Below the pieces are notes generated by a model that worked only from the letters and a program-made list of their open reading frames with translations, was not told the DNA's origin and ran no database searches. From contig NC_135555.1 in NCBI RefSeq assembly GCF_964340395.1, positions 3,644,001 through 3,708,000 on the forward strand: DNA of 64,000 nt, in the 5' to 3' direction. The translations under genes and the position numbers were made by a program. This stretch comes from Glandiceps talaboti (Eukaryota > Hemichordata > Enteropneusta > Spengelidae). This document shows, piece by piece, positions 11,815 to 25,300 of the stretch (its first letter is position 1; each line of letters starts with the position of its first letter).

Positions 11815-11948
11815 ACTTAATCCGAGAAATAAGGATGTTATAAGTTGTTACTTGAAGTTTCACACAATTTATCAGTTGTCTGATGATCACTGGGGAAGCA
11901 TGAAACTCCAAGTAACAACTTATTACATCCTTATTCCTTAGATTAAGT
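11815..11948. mobile_element. Near-perfect foldback element
   Basis: Two arms of about 48 bases (starting ACTTAATC and ending in GTTACTTG plus an AGTTTCA block) are inverted copies of each other with only a few mismatches, separated by a loop of about 38 bases. If transcribed with the gene it would form a long hairpin. I see no clear target duplication. It is probably a MITE; a small-RNA precursor is a less likely alternative. Confidence 0.7.
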
Positions 11949-12008
11949 CTAAAATGTTCTGTTACTAATATTGCAATGAGCCCGTTCTCTCCAGTGAGAC
12001 ACTTATAT

Positions 12009-12009
<1 letters not shown>

Positions 12010-12079
<70 letters not shown>
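12010..12079. repeat. (GT)n microsatellite
   Basis: About 35 uninterrupted GT units. Confidence 0.97.
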
Positions 12080-12083
<4 letters not shown>

Positions 12084-12854
12084 TGAATCTTTTTATATTG
12101 TATAAAAAGATATGAGACAACCACCGTCAGCAATCCGTCTATATGTATGTTTATCATCGATCTTCGTCATACATATGGTTTTATTTATGTACATGCTCAT
12201 TGGGATTAGGAGATCTCTATTTGGTTATTTAGAATAGGTTCAAACGCTATCAACTTTATAGTGTGTTTATAGTCAATATTCAGAAAGCAAACTTGGAAGT
12301 ACACAAACTAAGGCATATTTCAATAGAATACACGAAAATGTTATATTTCACAATGGTTTTATGTTATCAATCATCAATTGCATCACTAAACTTTGCAAAA
12401 TTTATAAAGAGATATATAGTACTATAATGCATTATGTCATTTCTAGATGCTTGCATATGTTTTCACAACTTATGACACTATTAACCAGTTGTAACAGAAT
12501 GCCTACCATAACTTGGCATAAGGGCAAACAGTGAGCCTTTTGATTGAATTTCACTACACAAATTGCCAGAATACAAAATTCTGAGTTACCATACATTATA
12601 TATCCCTTTAATTTACTAAATTTCATTCACTATGCAAATGACTAATCAAAATTACATCTACATCAACAAACTATACAGGATGTAATATTATGCACTTTGT
12701 TATCTTTCATGCCAAATTGTATGAAATTTGAAGTTTGTATTCTTAAGATATTGCCTAATTGCCAATTATGCAAATCACTCAGTAGGTAGTGTGCTCACAG
12801 CATTCTTGGTACGCTTTTGTAACGCTTGCATAGATTTCAAACATTTTACTACAA

Positions 12855-13040
12855 CTATGGTGGTGGACCCCTGGTAACAGAGGAAGGAAGTCTGGTATTA
12901 AACTTATGCTTGCAGACTTGTAGGTTTCCATATGATGCACTATAATTTTGTGGGGAACCCTGGTAACAAAGGAAGAAAATCAGGTAAAGCTTGCATAGTT
13001 GTACCATAATTGGGTGGGAACACTGGTACGACTCATCAGT
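12855..13040. repeat. Degenerate repeats of GGGAACCCTGGTAACA units
   Basis: Two to three diverged units containing GTGGGGAACCCTGGTAACA and AGGAAG. Related sequence occurs at 38045-38100. Confidence 0.5.
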
Positions 13041-14053
13041 AGATTTGACTTTAATACCACCCACAACAAAATTCTTGGCACACTGACACTGATCTGCATA
13101 AAATTGGATTACACAGACACGCAGTTTATCTATCAACAAGGAAGTCATGATCATACTAATAATTCAATGACAGCTGTCTTCTGTGCATGCTTTTTTGAGC
13201 CATTTATAACTATAGTCAAGTGAATGTCTATAACATTGCGATAAACTAGCCTGGTTTTTGTTGTTGGAGGTAGGATGGACGAAAGACATTGATCGATATT
13301 CCTATTGTAAGAGAGAAATTGCCAACATAGAACATTCCAATGACCTTTGACCCCAGCACAGTGTCATTATTGAGTGTTTTCATATTATTTATGCAGTGGT
13401 ACCTATATCCTGTCTAAGCAAACATGTGCTTACTTGGGGTGAATATTTCACATGAATTTATTGTTGTATACCTTAAAATAGACTGTGGTGTCTTGTTCCA
13501 AGTTATTTTTAGAATTAGTTTTTTTCTGTCTTCTTTTGTCAAGTGTGGCTTGATAGTTTTTGTACGATCATCTTACATCTTACACCAAACACGTGTGTGT
13601 AAATACAGATTGGCACGGATGTCTAGTGGTATGACTGGTCATACAGACATTTGTAGATTCAAATAATTCTTTTAAAAATATGACCTTGCGTCTATACAGC
13701 AGTGTCTACGTGCAGCAGTACTTGTAATCTGCGACTAGAATACCAGCAGTCCAGACAGAGAGACAGACAGGCTCACACAGATGTCAGGGACACTGGTACA
13801 CATAGTAGTTAGAATAGTGTTATCATCATTATTGTACTATGCACTGTGAATGTATGAGCCACACAAAGACTAGGATGTCAATGCTTCAAGCCATGTCCAC
13901 TCAATTCTTGTCACTTTTTCAACATTTTCCGCGTACCTGTACTTATACACCAAAGATAAATGGGCAACAAAACAATCCATGATAGTTTCCAACTTACAGT
14001 TCTAAAGTAACCATACATGTACTTTACTGTCTTATTAATCCTTAGAACCATGA

Positions 14054-14300
14054 CAGGGGTGAACAAATCCACTGGTCCTGGGTCCGGGGCTAGTGATTTT
14101 TTTGGGCGGACCACACAAATTTTACCATGTCTGGTCCATCGGACCAGTACCTTACTGTTAATAACTATGTTAAAAAGTCATCTGAATATACAGATTCATA
14201 GGTAAGATTTAATGTCACTAATTCTTTCAGCGGGACAACTGGATTTTTTAAGGCACTGGTCCAGGGACCACCAGTTCACAAAATGAATTGTTCACCCCTG
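14054..14300. mobile_element. hAT-like inverted-repeat element with 5-bp flanking repeat
   Basis: A 247-bp segment with ends CAGGGGTGAACAA and, inverted on the right, CAGGGGTGAACAATTC. Sub-terminal blocks built on ACTGGTCC/GGACCAGT are also inverted. Both sides are flanked by CATGA (14049-14053 and 14301-14305). The CAGGGGTG end is hAT-like, while a 5-bp duplication is shorter than the usual eight and fits the less common 5-bp hAT groups. The frame across it is not a real gene. Confidence 0.7.
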
Positions 14301-16039
14301 CATGAACAACATATTCTCCACTTCATATTCCCTTTTTTTCAAAATCTTCTAATATTTTAATATTTTCCATCATGATTAGCTGACAGGCTTTGTTTGGGCA
14401 ATGATCCTAAGGATGTCCCTTTACTTTCATGATTCCCTATTGATAAATTTTAACAGTAATATTTTCATCCCTCATTCCTGCCTACGTACACTAGTTGTGA
14501 ATTTTCATATCACAACATGACAGGTTTTACTCCAATATTTCATATCCTCAGCAACTGAGAATCTCCAATCAATTTTCTTACAACGTTGGGATTGCTAAAG
14601 CAGAAGTTGCCGAGAAAAACAATCCCCAATTGGTCGTAAAATAAACAACAAAGTGAAGAAAGTGTTGTTGCTGTCCAATCCATCAACAAAGATCCACTAT
14701 AACATTAGGACAGATCGTAATTCAAGTAATCTACAGTCAACTCTGACTGGTACAACTAAGTACTCAACTTAACGTTGTACAGTAAAATTGGATCAAATTC
14801 AAGTACTACAAGCTTTGAGTGCAATCTATTCACACTCTCAGTCATTGTGAACTCCAGCATTCTACACAGTTTGCAAAACAAGTACTTTTAACTGAATACA
14901 CTTGACAAATTGAGTGTAGCTTAGTGAATCATATACATGATTAATAACATTTGTCAAGTACAAAAACATCATTTGTCAGGCCTCAGCCTTCCACCATGTA
15001 TGCAAACTGCATCAATCACCATGAAAAGTATGCCTGACCTATCTTGCCTAGTCAAGCATTGGCTCAGATAGACGCTACCACATACTCTGAAAAACAGCTT
15101 TTTTTTTCTGTACTTGAGATACATTTGTGGTTCAGTATGTCTTTGCTTGAGTTCATTAATCACATGTATGGTCTACTAATTACATAGTCAAGTATATCTG
15201 TCACTTCGACAGTGCTGTAAGGTATTCTGACTAAAATGCTATTTTCGTCCTTCACTCCCTGTCATCACATCCAAGTGGTTAGCTTTACTGTCTATATAAT
15301 TGTATATGAAGCTACTCAGATGTTGATACACCAAATTACATGATAGCTCAGACAAATTGCATTCTCTTGTCCAGTTTTTTAAAGTAGCAGCTTCTGCACT
15401 TGTATAATACAAACTGACCTTTTTTTCTTTTACTTTGCATTTAATTCTATTGCATTGGAGTTGATAAACTAAAGTCTTATTTTTTTGAAAATTTCAACGT
15501 CTATATATTGTACGATTCAAACCAGTATTTTTTATACTTCTGTATTTAGTTCTATTGTATTGGTATTGATACACAAATGTATTGAACACTGTTTTTCTGT
15601 CACTGTAAAATTTCCTCTATCAAGCTTTCACTGCCCATGCACAAGTTTCTCCCTAGCATTCAAACATACAAGTTTGAAATCAACTTGGAGACAACAGTTA
15701 TGATCAAGTTGATGTAGCTGCAAACAGATCTTTATTTTTGTCCTATGGTCGGGTCGATTCCTTAGTTTTGGTTTTCAATTATGATTATGATAAATCATAT
15801 AGTAAACATGAAAATTGATTTTTGTGTTTATTTTTAGTTGTTGTTATGATAATAGCTATCAAGAGTGTAAAAGCATGACAAGCTAGGTAATTCTTCTTGA
15901 TGTGAATACCGATAGAGTTACAAAACAAACCCAAGAAAGTAGACTTGTTAATGAAGCATGTGTATACCATCTCTGCATGATAACAGCTCAATGTCCACTT
16001 ACATTCTTTACTATAATCTGATTTTTTTCTTTTGTATCA

Positions 16040-16297
16040 CCACCATCACCACCATCATCACCACCACCACCACAACCACCACCACCACCATCATCATGAC
16101 CATGACTACCAACACAACCACCACCACCACCTACCACCACCATCATCACTGTCATAATTTCATAATGTTAGTTTTTTATATAGCACTTCCCTACACTGTG
16201 TTCAAATCAATTTACGATTAATACACCTGACACAGACCTATGATGGCCAGTCGGCTACTCTACTGATTAAACCATAATGATTACACATCATCACCAC

Positions 16298-16384
<87 letters not shown>

Positions 16385-16392
16385 GATAACCA
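16040..16392. repeat. (CAC)n/(CAT)n trinucleotide tracts
   Basis: A mixed CAC/CAT block at 16040-16150 and a purer (ATC)n block at about 16283-16385. Poly-Met and poly-Thr frames are artefacts. Confidence 0.95.
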
Positions 16393-18212
16393 CCATCATT
16401 GCATTGATTTCACTTTCTGGGACTCTCCAAGAGTAGTTTAAAAATCCAGGACTTTCCATTGGTACTCTGTGATATTCCCAGATTTTACAACAGTAGAGTG
16501 GTTTGTCATGGGATACATAACCCATGAATGTCTATCTTTCCTACACTTCATACATATACAAAGGGTAAACCTTCAAGTGACAGTTGAATATACAGAAAAT
16601 GATGTAGATTATACAGATCCTTTCTTTTAAATTAACAAGGGTTGTCATTTTGGCAACACTACTGCTGCCCGACACAAAAACTGATCTGAACAGATTAGAA
16701 AACAAAAGATCCACCCACATGTAACACCCATATTCGATAACATACAAATGAGTATGCAGTCTGGCAGTTCCCATTGTCTGGTTACTGTCAACATATAACA
16801 GATTTTGTTTAAAAGTGGGGAAAGTACATGTCTGTTGTATACCACCAACCATTTATGTAAGCTGTTGTTGAACGTACTCAGAATATAAATGGCAAACTGC
16901 ATCACTCTACATATTATCTTATCATCTTTCCACATCAACCAGACATTCTCTGCATTTGCAGATCCGTTTTTTCCCCATAAAAGCTAACAATGGTGGGTTT
17001 ATTCTGTATATCATCGTTTAGATAATACTAAGAGTAGTTTACATTGTGTAGAATACAAATAAGACTTTGTTACTTTCATCTATTCCTCTATTCATGTTGT
17101 TTTCATTGTTCTACACTAATTCTAATAGTGTAATAAACAAAGTATTTTTCCAACAGTGTAATTTGTTGAAATAATTGAGTAGCCTTGGTCTGTAACAGAG
17201 ACTGATTCCATGATCTTCATGCAGTGATTTAATGGAGAGTAAGAATCTAAAATCTATCCAAGTTCCCCAAGTATTTCACAGGGTTCCTCACACAAATTAC
17301 AGTACAAAGTATGGAAATCTTTACTAATTTTACCAGATTTTATCCTCATATGACTGCCCAGGCACCTTTTATAACAACATTATGGTACAAGGTAAGGAAA
17401 TTTATATAAGCCAGTTTTACCAGACTTCCATCTGTTTCCCGGTGTTTCCTTACTTTGGGTGAACCTTTGTCATATGTTTTAACATTACAATGTAAAACTG
17501 GACTGCATGGACTTTGAGCTGTGGAACAATTTATGGGAAAGTGAACACTTTTAGGATACAGTACATGCATTCATTACACCCCCACTTCCATACCTGTTCA
17601 ACATTTCTTATCATACAACAATACTCTAAAATAATGACTACTTTCGGCAAAATTTTCAAAATATAAAAGGTGCATTTGTTGTAAACAGAATTTCTTAAAT
17701 AGGTTTAGTTTGTCTAAATCAAAATGACAAAGTGTTCCGTTTTAAAATGTAGCATTGTTTACATCCATGTTTCATCTTCGGTTGCATGATAAAGATGGTA
17801 TAAAACACTTCTGTGTCTTTCAATTTTGATTCTTACACTGTCTGAAAATAATGAAACTAATGTTCCTTACCATACAATCTATTTGAAATATATATCATCT
17901 AAATCAATATAATACTAACACTATAATTACATCACAAGGTGTAATACGATCGACATCAACACCGAGTTCATCCAAAGGTCAATAACTCTTCTGAGGTGAA
18001 AACATTCTATTTTCCAAACACTGTAGTTTTTCTTTCTAAGTAGAAGTTTTAAAAGAACGATAACTATTCAGGAGACTTATTTTAAAAAAGTCAAGGTCAA
18101 AGTTTATCATAATTAGTCTTTTTTATATTTTAGTCAAACCATGCCATCTTGAGAGTTTGACACCACCCCATTTCCAACATAAAAGTGTTTGTGTGGAATG
18201 TCTGCGTTTGAA

Positions 18213-18545
18213 AACTGATTTTTGTTGAAAACAGTACCCTCAAATACAGTCTCTGTCTGCGACATAGTACTCCCTAGAACTGATTTTAGTTGAAAACAGT
18301 ACCCTCAAGTACAGTCTCTGTCTGCGACATATAGTACTCCCTAGAACTGATTTTAGTTGAAAACAGTACCCTCAAGTACAGTCTCTGTCTGCGACATATA
18401 GTACTCCCTAGAACTGATTTTAGTTGAAAACAGTACCCTCAAGTACAGTCTCTGTCTGCGACATATAGTACTCCCTAGAACTGATTTTAGTTGAAAACAG
18501 TACCCTCAAGTACAGTCTCTGTCTGCGACATATAGTACTCCCTAG
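18213..18545. repeat. Minisatellite, 67-bp unit, five copies
   Basis: Five head-to-tail units starting AACTGATTTTAGTTGAAAAC and ending ACTCCCTAG. The last four are identical or nearly so; the first has three small differences. This is the most homogeneous array in the window. Confidence 0.95.
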
Positions 18546-18779
18546 ATGATGTAGTTCTTTCTACAAATATTTTACATTTACGTCTACAATACTTTGTACA
18601 GTAAGTATTTCCCATGGGATATACTTTCCTCTTCTTCTCCATTCCATGATACTTCTCAGGAGTCACATTGACATTTCTTTCTCAATAAAAGCTTACTGTA
18701 ATGGTTTTTTAGATCAGTAAAATTAGCTTTTGATGAAAAACATATTGCTCTTAGCTAATATAAACGATGCATTATTAAA

Positions 18780-19090
18780 ATCAGTCACCTTATCAGATGT
18801 GATTTATAGAACTTCGTCAATATTTCCCCAAAATGTGTCATGAAGGTGGATTAGCATTTCTATAGGTACAAGTTCTTTTGACGATGAATTACTAAATATG
18901 TCAACTTTTCAAAGGTCGATATTTCCAAGGATAGGTCATAAAACTGAGGTGTTTCTATAGACAGTTCTTCTGACAATGAATTATTAAAATCTGCAACTTT
19001 TCAGAGTTGATACTTCTAAAGATCAGGGTCATGAAATGGGTTAGAGTTTCTATAGATAGTTCTTCTGATGATCATGAATAATTTATTATT
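18780..19090. repeat. Degenerate tandem repeat, about 95-bp unit
   Basis: About three diverged units sharing TTTCTATAG, AGTTCTT(C/T)TGA, GATGAATTA and a GGTCAT block. Similar fragments occur near 17970 and 19410. Confidence 0.6.
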
Positions 19091-19695
19091 GGTCACATAG
19101 CATTTATGGGGTGTTTCATTGAAATTGTGAAGTTTGGTTACAAAAGTATGCTAGACAAATACTGAATCCGACTTGTCTGGGCTGGACTACTAAGGTAAGT
19201 CAATCTTTCCTGAAAACAGGTGAATATTTCACTGAGAGTTCACTACCTTGCCTGACTGTTTTTTTTTAATTAAAAAAGTAGCGAAGAGAATCATCCTTTT
19301 TTATGGTTTGCCACCTTGATGTATACCTTCATTTCGATCTGCTCTTAATTTCAGTATGACATTTTGGTTGTCAAAATTACAGAATTATAGAACTCGGCCA
19401 ATAAAAATGGGTCATGGGGCGCACATGAGTGTTTCTATGATAAAATATTGGGTTATAATATGTGACATTTAAAACGGTGGGCTACTGCCAAATAATGGAA
19501 AATGATAGCCAAGTGACCTTAACCTGTGCATGCAGACTGGGTAAACTCACAGCTACATGAAAACAATTGCCATGATACAACTAGCACAGGTATATGTATA
19601 GCCTTTTGAAAGGTTCATTCTGATTGGTTAATTAAGAAACGATGATGGGTGATGAGGAGGGGAGGAGAGAGAAGGGATGGCATCTGTGGCCTACC

Positions 19696-19798
<103 letters not shown>

Positions 19799-21394
19799 CA
19801 TATATAATGCAAGTAGTTATCTAAGAATTGCAATTATCTTACTAATGAACAAACTTGTTCATGTCAGTCTCGCATGAACCTCTTCTCCTATCTACAACTT
19901 GTAGTATGTAGGACAACTGTCCCTTGTTACAATGCCTTGTAATTGGCTTACAGCACAAAATGATTTTACAAATCTCCAGGGTGGAAATGCTACTATGATA
20001 TCTACCTCCAGGGTTCATTGTATCCCTGAAATATTTAAACCATCACCTCCGGCTACAACTTTGTATTAGTCAGAAAATTGTCAAGCTTACGTATATGTAT
20101 GCTGTTGACTTTCAATGATAGTCATTGGTAATCATAAACTAATCCACTAAAGATTATAGTTGGTTTTTAATAGACTACAAAGGAATTCTCAGACATACCA
20201 CATCTTTTCTTACAGATTCAATCAATCTACCAGAGAAACCTGTATGAATTTGAAATGAGACGTGAACAGTATGCATTGCTAGACATTTGGTTTCACAGAT
20301 GTAGAGATTTCAACAGTACCAGTTTATTTGAGAAGGGCAATATACAAGGGTAAAATGGGTCATGGCTTTGACTATACAGGTAGGACTATGAAAGTATTGT
20401 GCATTGATGGCACACCAATTTTGGCATGCAATTTGTCAAATATATCATTTGCAGATCTTATTTCTCCTAAATCTGAGCAAAATGTCTTTGGTCCAAATAA
20501 ATTGAAAATTTCTGGATTAACCCTTCAAAGAACCTCAATCCTTAAACATCTGAAACTGTTCAAGACAGATGTTAAAAATCTCAAGAGGCTGTGGGTTTGA
20601 CTCAATTAAAATTGGTAAAAACAACCATTTCATCTGATGGTGTAATATTTCATACATAAACCTTCATTCAGATTTTGAAAACTTGATTTTCATACTTAGG
20701 AAGCAATATGTTGGGGTATGATATAACAAATACATGTCAGAGTGTGATGCAACAATTACAATATTGACAAACAATCTATCTAAAATTCTGAACAAAACAT
20801 AATACCTAACAAGAACTTGTTAAATTTCATTTTGTAAAACGTACAAAAATGTTATATTTGTTTAGCTATTATACAACCTGTTGCATTCAATTTATACTTT
20901 GATGAATTTTTAGAACACGATTTCATACTTTCTAGTCTATACATGTGTAAATCAACTGTTGAATACTTTTACATACCTCAGTGCATGATATAATAACTTG
21001 TGCTAATTTTAGTTCATCATTTACTTTATTTATCTGTTACTGTCATTATATAAAAGTGAAAAGAAAAAAAAATCTTCTCATGAAATCTCGATAATTTCAT
21101 TAAGATTCTTTCAGGTTTTTTTCCATCAAGGTATTCTTGAATCATGAATACCATGCTTTTTATGAAAGCCAGTGAAATATTTTGTTTTGATGCATTAAAA
21201 TGTCCTGTTTCAATTGTAATGTATGCACTGCATTGATTCCATTTGTTTGTCAATGGTTAAATTTAGATATGAAGAACATGTCATTTCAGTGCTTCATAAG
21301 TTACTACAATGGAGCTTAGGCTTCAGACTATACAACATTCTGTATTCTGATGACAGAATATTTATCATTATAACCAGATACTGATTTAGTTATA

Positions 21395-21483
21395 CCCATC
21401 ACCACAACCATTACCACCACCACCACCACCACCACCACCACCACCACCATCATCATCATCACCACCACCACCACCACAAGGCT

Positions 21484-21541
<58 letters not shown>

Positions 21542-21654
21542 CCCCCACCACCACCACCACAATGCCATCATCATCATTATCATCATCATCACCATCACCA
21601 CAATGCCATCATCATCATCATCACCATCACCATCATCACCATCACTACAATACT

Positions 21655-21727
<73 letters not shown>

Positions 21728-21819
21728 CCACCACCACTATAATGCCATCATCATCATCACCACCACTATAATGCTATCATCATCATCATCATCATCATCA
21801 CCATCATCACTACAATGTT

Positions 21820-21851
<32 letters not shown>

Positions 21852-21860
21852 TTCCTCCAT
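21395..21860. repeat. (CAT)n/(CAC)n trinucleotide block
   Basis: About 465 bases of CAT and CAC triplets with repeated ACAATGC(C/T)AT interruptions. It lies just inside the intron, about 90 bases from the CUB exon donor. Confidence 0.95.
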
Positions 21861-21945
21861 GCTATCATTATCACTAACATGTCATCCTTATTGTCCTTAT
21901 CATCACACCAAAGACTCACTAACTTAAATAAGGAAATTTTCTTGC

Positions 21946-22332
21946 CTTGTTTTTTGTGAAATGTAAATACGGCTGTGAAACTGCTTAGAATTGGCCTCTG
22001 CCATCGGAACACTATCTTCATTTCTGTCTTGCTAGAGGTGAATGCCAAGGGTAACTGAACACTTTGTCCATTGCATATTGTATATGATGAGGACTGTGAT
22101 GATGGACTCAATAAACTATTACTGTGGCTTGCAATGTTGCGAATGATTAACTTGGGAATGCAGTGTCTTTGAATTCGATTTCTGGAGAATCCTTCAAGTT
22201 GAGTTATATTGAGAATAACTTGGTGATCCTTTGGAGCTTTTAAATGAAACTTGCAAGTGTTGTATTCTTTTTCGTTACTTCTGTATGTTTGTGTGATCTC
22301 GCCTGGAGCTTCAGTGAAAGTGTAAGAGCATT
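21946..22332 (-). CDS. Exon: CUB domain
   Basis: The acceptor is strong (CCTCTTTTTCTTGCAG, above 22332). The frame gives a 128-residue domain with four cysteines at local positions 1, 26, 57 and 86, normal CUB spacing, and the usual CUB ending (SSFTAVFTF). One N-glycosylation sequon (NIT) is at 41-43. The segment after the third cysteine reads CIPKLIIRN, so the aspartates that bind calcium in many CUB domains appear to be missing. The 3' edge is uncertain. A GC-type donor CAAG|GCAAGA at 21945 gives a phase-1 exit that fits the LDLa exon exactly. A better-looking GT donor (TTA|GTGAGT, after 21920) gives phase 0 and would not join that exon in frame. Unspliced, the frame runs on to a stop at 21848 and would give a soluble CUB protein. 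The exon is symmetrical (1-1) if the GC donor is used. Confidence 0.8.
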
Positions 22333-25300
22333 CTGCAAGAAAAAGAGGTAGAATACAAATTAATACCTGGAAATTACTTCTGAAGCGTATAGAACTTAAG
22401 TTGGTTAACAGCCCTCTGTGTTATTGCTCTGCACTAAGACTGAGTTTAACTTTAAAGGTCTTTGTACTTTCATGTTTCCTTGCAAAGCACTTCATTAGCT
22501 ACAACTTATGAAGGCATCTACATGTAAACTCATACTCCCATGGATTCTGGAGATTAAATTTTGAGAAAATGACATTCTGTGATCAGCATGTTATATCTTC
22601 CCATTATTAAAAGACATATTACACAACTTGACGAGACATTCAGTGTCAGAAGAGTAAGTGACCCTATTCTGTTAACATGTGATGAAGAACACTTTTCTCT
22701 CCATGCAAACAGCAGTATCTGTACAACACATCACATACTTGGAAGAGTTTACAGTAATGGGTTCTTCAAATCTTGCCTTTCACAAAGAACCTCCAACATT
22801 GTAGCGCTGACGTAAAACGACAAGTGACATTGCAAGTCAAATTATGATACTTGCATACAATGCAAAGAAACCAACTGAAATTGCACCAAGTCTTCCATAA
22901 TGACAGTTTCACAGCAACTGGATGGCTAGACCATGCTAAATATCATCAAGATAGAGGGCCTTGTACAGTGCAGCTGTTCTGTGACTGTTCTTAACTGGTG
23001 TTAAAGGTCATACTGTTGCTATGGCAGTATGACACTTGTCTGTCGATAATCGTTGTGGTGTGGGGTGGTATTTTTTACATCAAACTCACCAAAATAAGCT
23101 CTAATTAACACTTGCCTGCAATAACTTCTACAAATTTAATGATATATCCTACGTAGCAACTGTGAGCAGACGCAGACCACATGCCAGTCAGAGACAGGTT
23201 TTGAAGTCATTGCTCTATTTCTAACCATGAGTTGTTATATATATGAGTAGAGAGAATCATTATCTACCCTGTATCAGTCTGCATGGTGACTATTCTTATA
23301 AGTGAACTCTGCTTGGCACCATGCTACTACTTTTCAGAATGCAATTTCAGACAGACTCGGATTTGTGTTATTTGATATAACTGTGGATAGTAGTAACTGA
23401 ATATATGTATCCTCTGTATAATAATATATATACCGTATATATATGATAAAGACTATTTCGTTGTAAAGAAATTCAGCATTTATGCATTAATAGATATTGC
23501 AAATATTTGTTTAACTACAAACACAGTTCATGATGATATAAAATACTGCAAAACTTACTATTTCCTTCTATAAATATCTGATCACGAGCTCCGTTCATGT
23601 ATTCATATGGTTTCATGAAAAAGCTCCTTAATATTCATGCGTGACATGGGATGAATCTAAGTCTATGGAAAATTTTCCTTTTGCAGTTATCTTAAAAACT
23701 AATCATCTAAATAATTATCGATTTGCCCTAAAAAATTTCCATTTTAATGATTCCATGTTGCAATGATATGGATTCCAGCATGTCTACGGATAAAATCGGT
23801 GAAGGCACCACTAAAAGGATGTCATAAATTATGAATTAACAGACGACACAAGAAAGCAAGCCGACTTGTAACGTTCCATGGAAAACATGTAAATGTAGCA
23901 CGGTGTTTAGAAATGAAACTCTGTCTAGACATTCTCCCTCCATTATGCATTTGCCCTGGCTATATCAGTACCTCAAATGACACAAATACAAAAAAAAGAA
24001 AAAAATGTTCATGTCAGAAGACGCCCAAGTCTTGCCGAGTTCTTTGTACTGGTCTGGTCCCCTAAGGATTTGTTCAGGGACCTTAAGGAGTTAATTCATA
24101 AATTAATTTCAATTAACCAAGATAGACTCAGCATGAAAAATATACCAACTTGGGAAAATGAGATCGCAATGAAGCTCTGACAAGCACAGTAACAGAATAG
24201 AACTGGAGTCTGGATAGTTTGCGAAACCATACAATAATTCCATTCAAAATAAATTACAAATCCATTTAGAAATAGGTTGTTTTATAAAGATGACCCAAAA
24301 TAGAACCATATGACATGACTAACATGTATGGCTTCTTTTAAAATGTCTGTCACTACTCTAATAAGTGTCTCACTAGGACTACTACGACTTATATCATGCC
24401 ATATCGAATATGAACAAAAAGTTCTGTAAATGAGAAGAAATTAAGAGTTTCTTCATAATTCTATCAAAGTTATGATTATAAAAACTAATATATCTTACGA
24501 AATTAAATTGAAATGTAACACATGATTATTTATTCCCATATTTATGACTAATTTTTCTGAAAATTAAAAAAAAACGCTATAATTAGACACTCTTTCATAT
24601 CATAATTTAAATGGATTAACTATTAAAATTCTATATAAATATCACAGCTGGCAAATTCAAAAACTTTGTATTGTATTTCGATGCATGAAAATCTATTTAT
24701 AGGTGTAGTGTTTAATGTAAATAAATAAATATAAACATTATCACGTGAAGAGTGAAGATTAAATGTTTAAGATGAATACAGTTAATGTATATGAAAGGCT
24801 GAAGCAAAATATTTGAAAGTTTCAGATATTAAATATCAGATGCACACCATGGGTTCATACTGCTATCAGACTAATTAATACTTGTGTATTTACTGTCACA
24901 ATACTCCATGCCCTAGCTGAAAGCCAACAGTCAGTCTGTTGATGAAACTCAGACTTGCATTCACCAGTCGACAGAAAGAGACCTGGATTTACAGACAAAG
25001 TCCAAAAGTAAATTTATTTATAGCAAGTTAATTAATGCATAATTATCTTTTAAATGAAAAGCATACCTTAATATTAATACATAAATGTTAAAATCCAAAC
25101 AGAAAAAAATATCAAAAAATAAAAAAAAACATGTTTGAATGACAGAGTTCAAGAGTAAATTCACTGCAACTGCAAACCAATGAAGGCTAATCCCAGGTCA
25201 AAGTTCAACACATGCAAATATGTATGCAAATAGTAAACTTTTAACCAATGAGAAGGCTGCAGTACAAAACACCTTTTAAAGCTATTTTCTTGGAAGTTTT

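Noticed and set aside
11870-11935. Hammerhead-ribozyme-like core (CTGATGA then GAAAC) in the loop of the foldback
   Set aside because: The bases between the two motifs do not form a stem II: the closing positions are T and T, and the only pairing (TCA/TGA) overlaps the GAAA. No stem I/III arrangement with a cleavage site was found.
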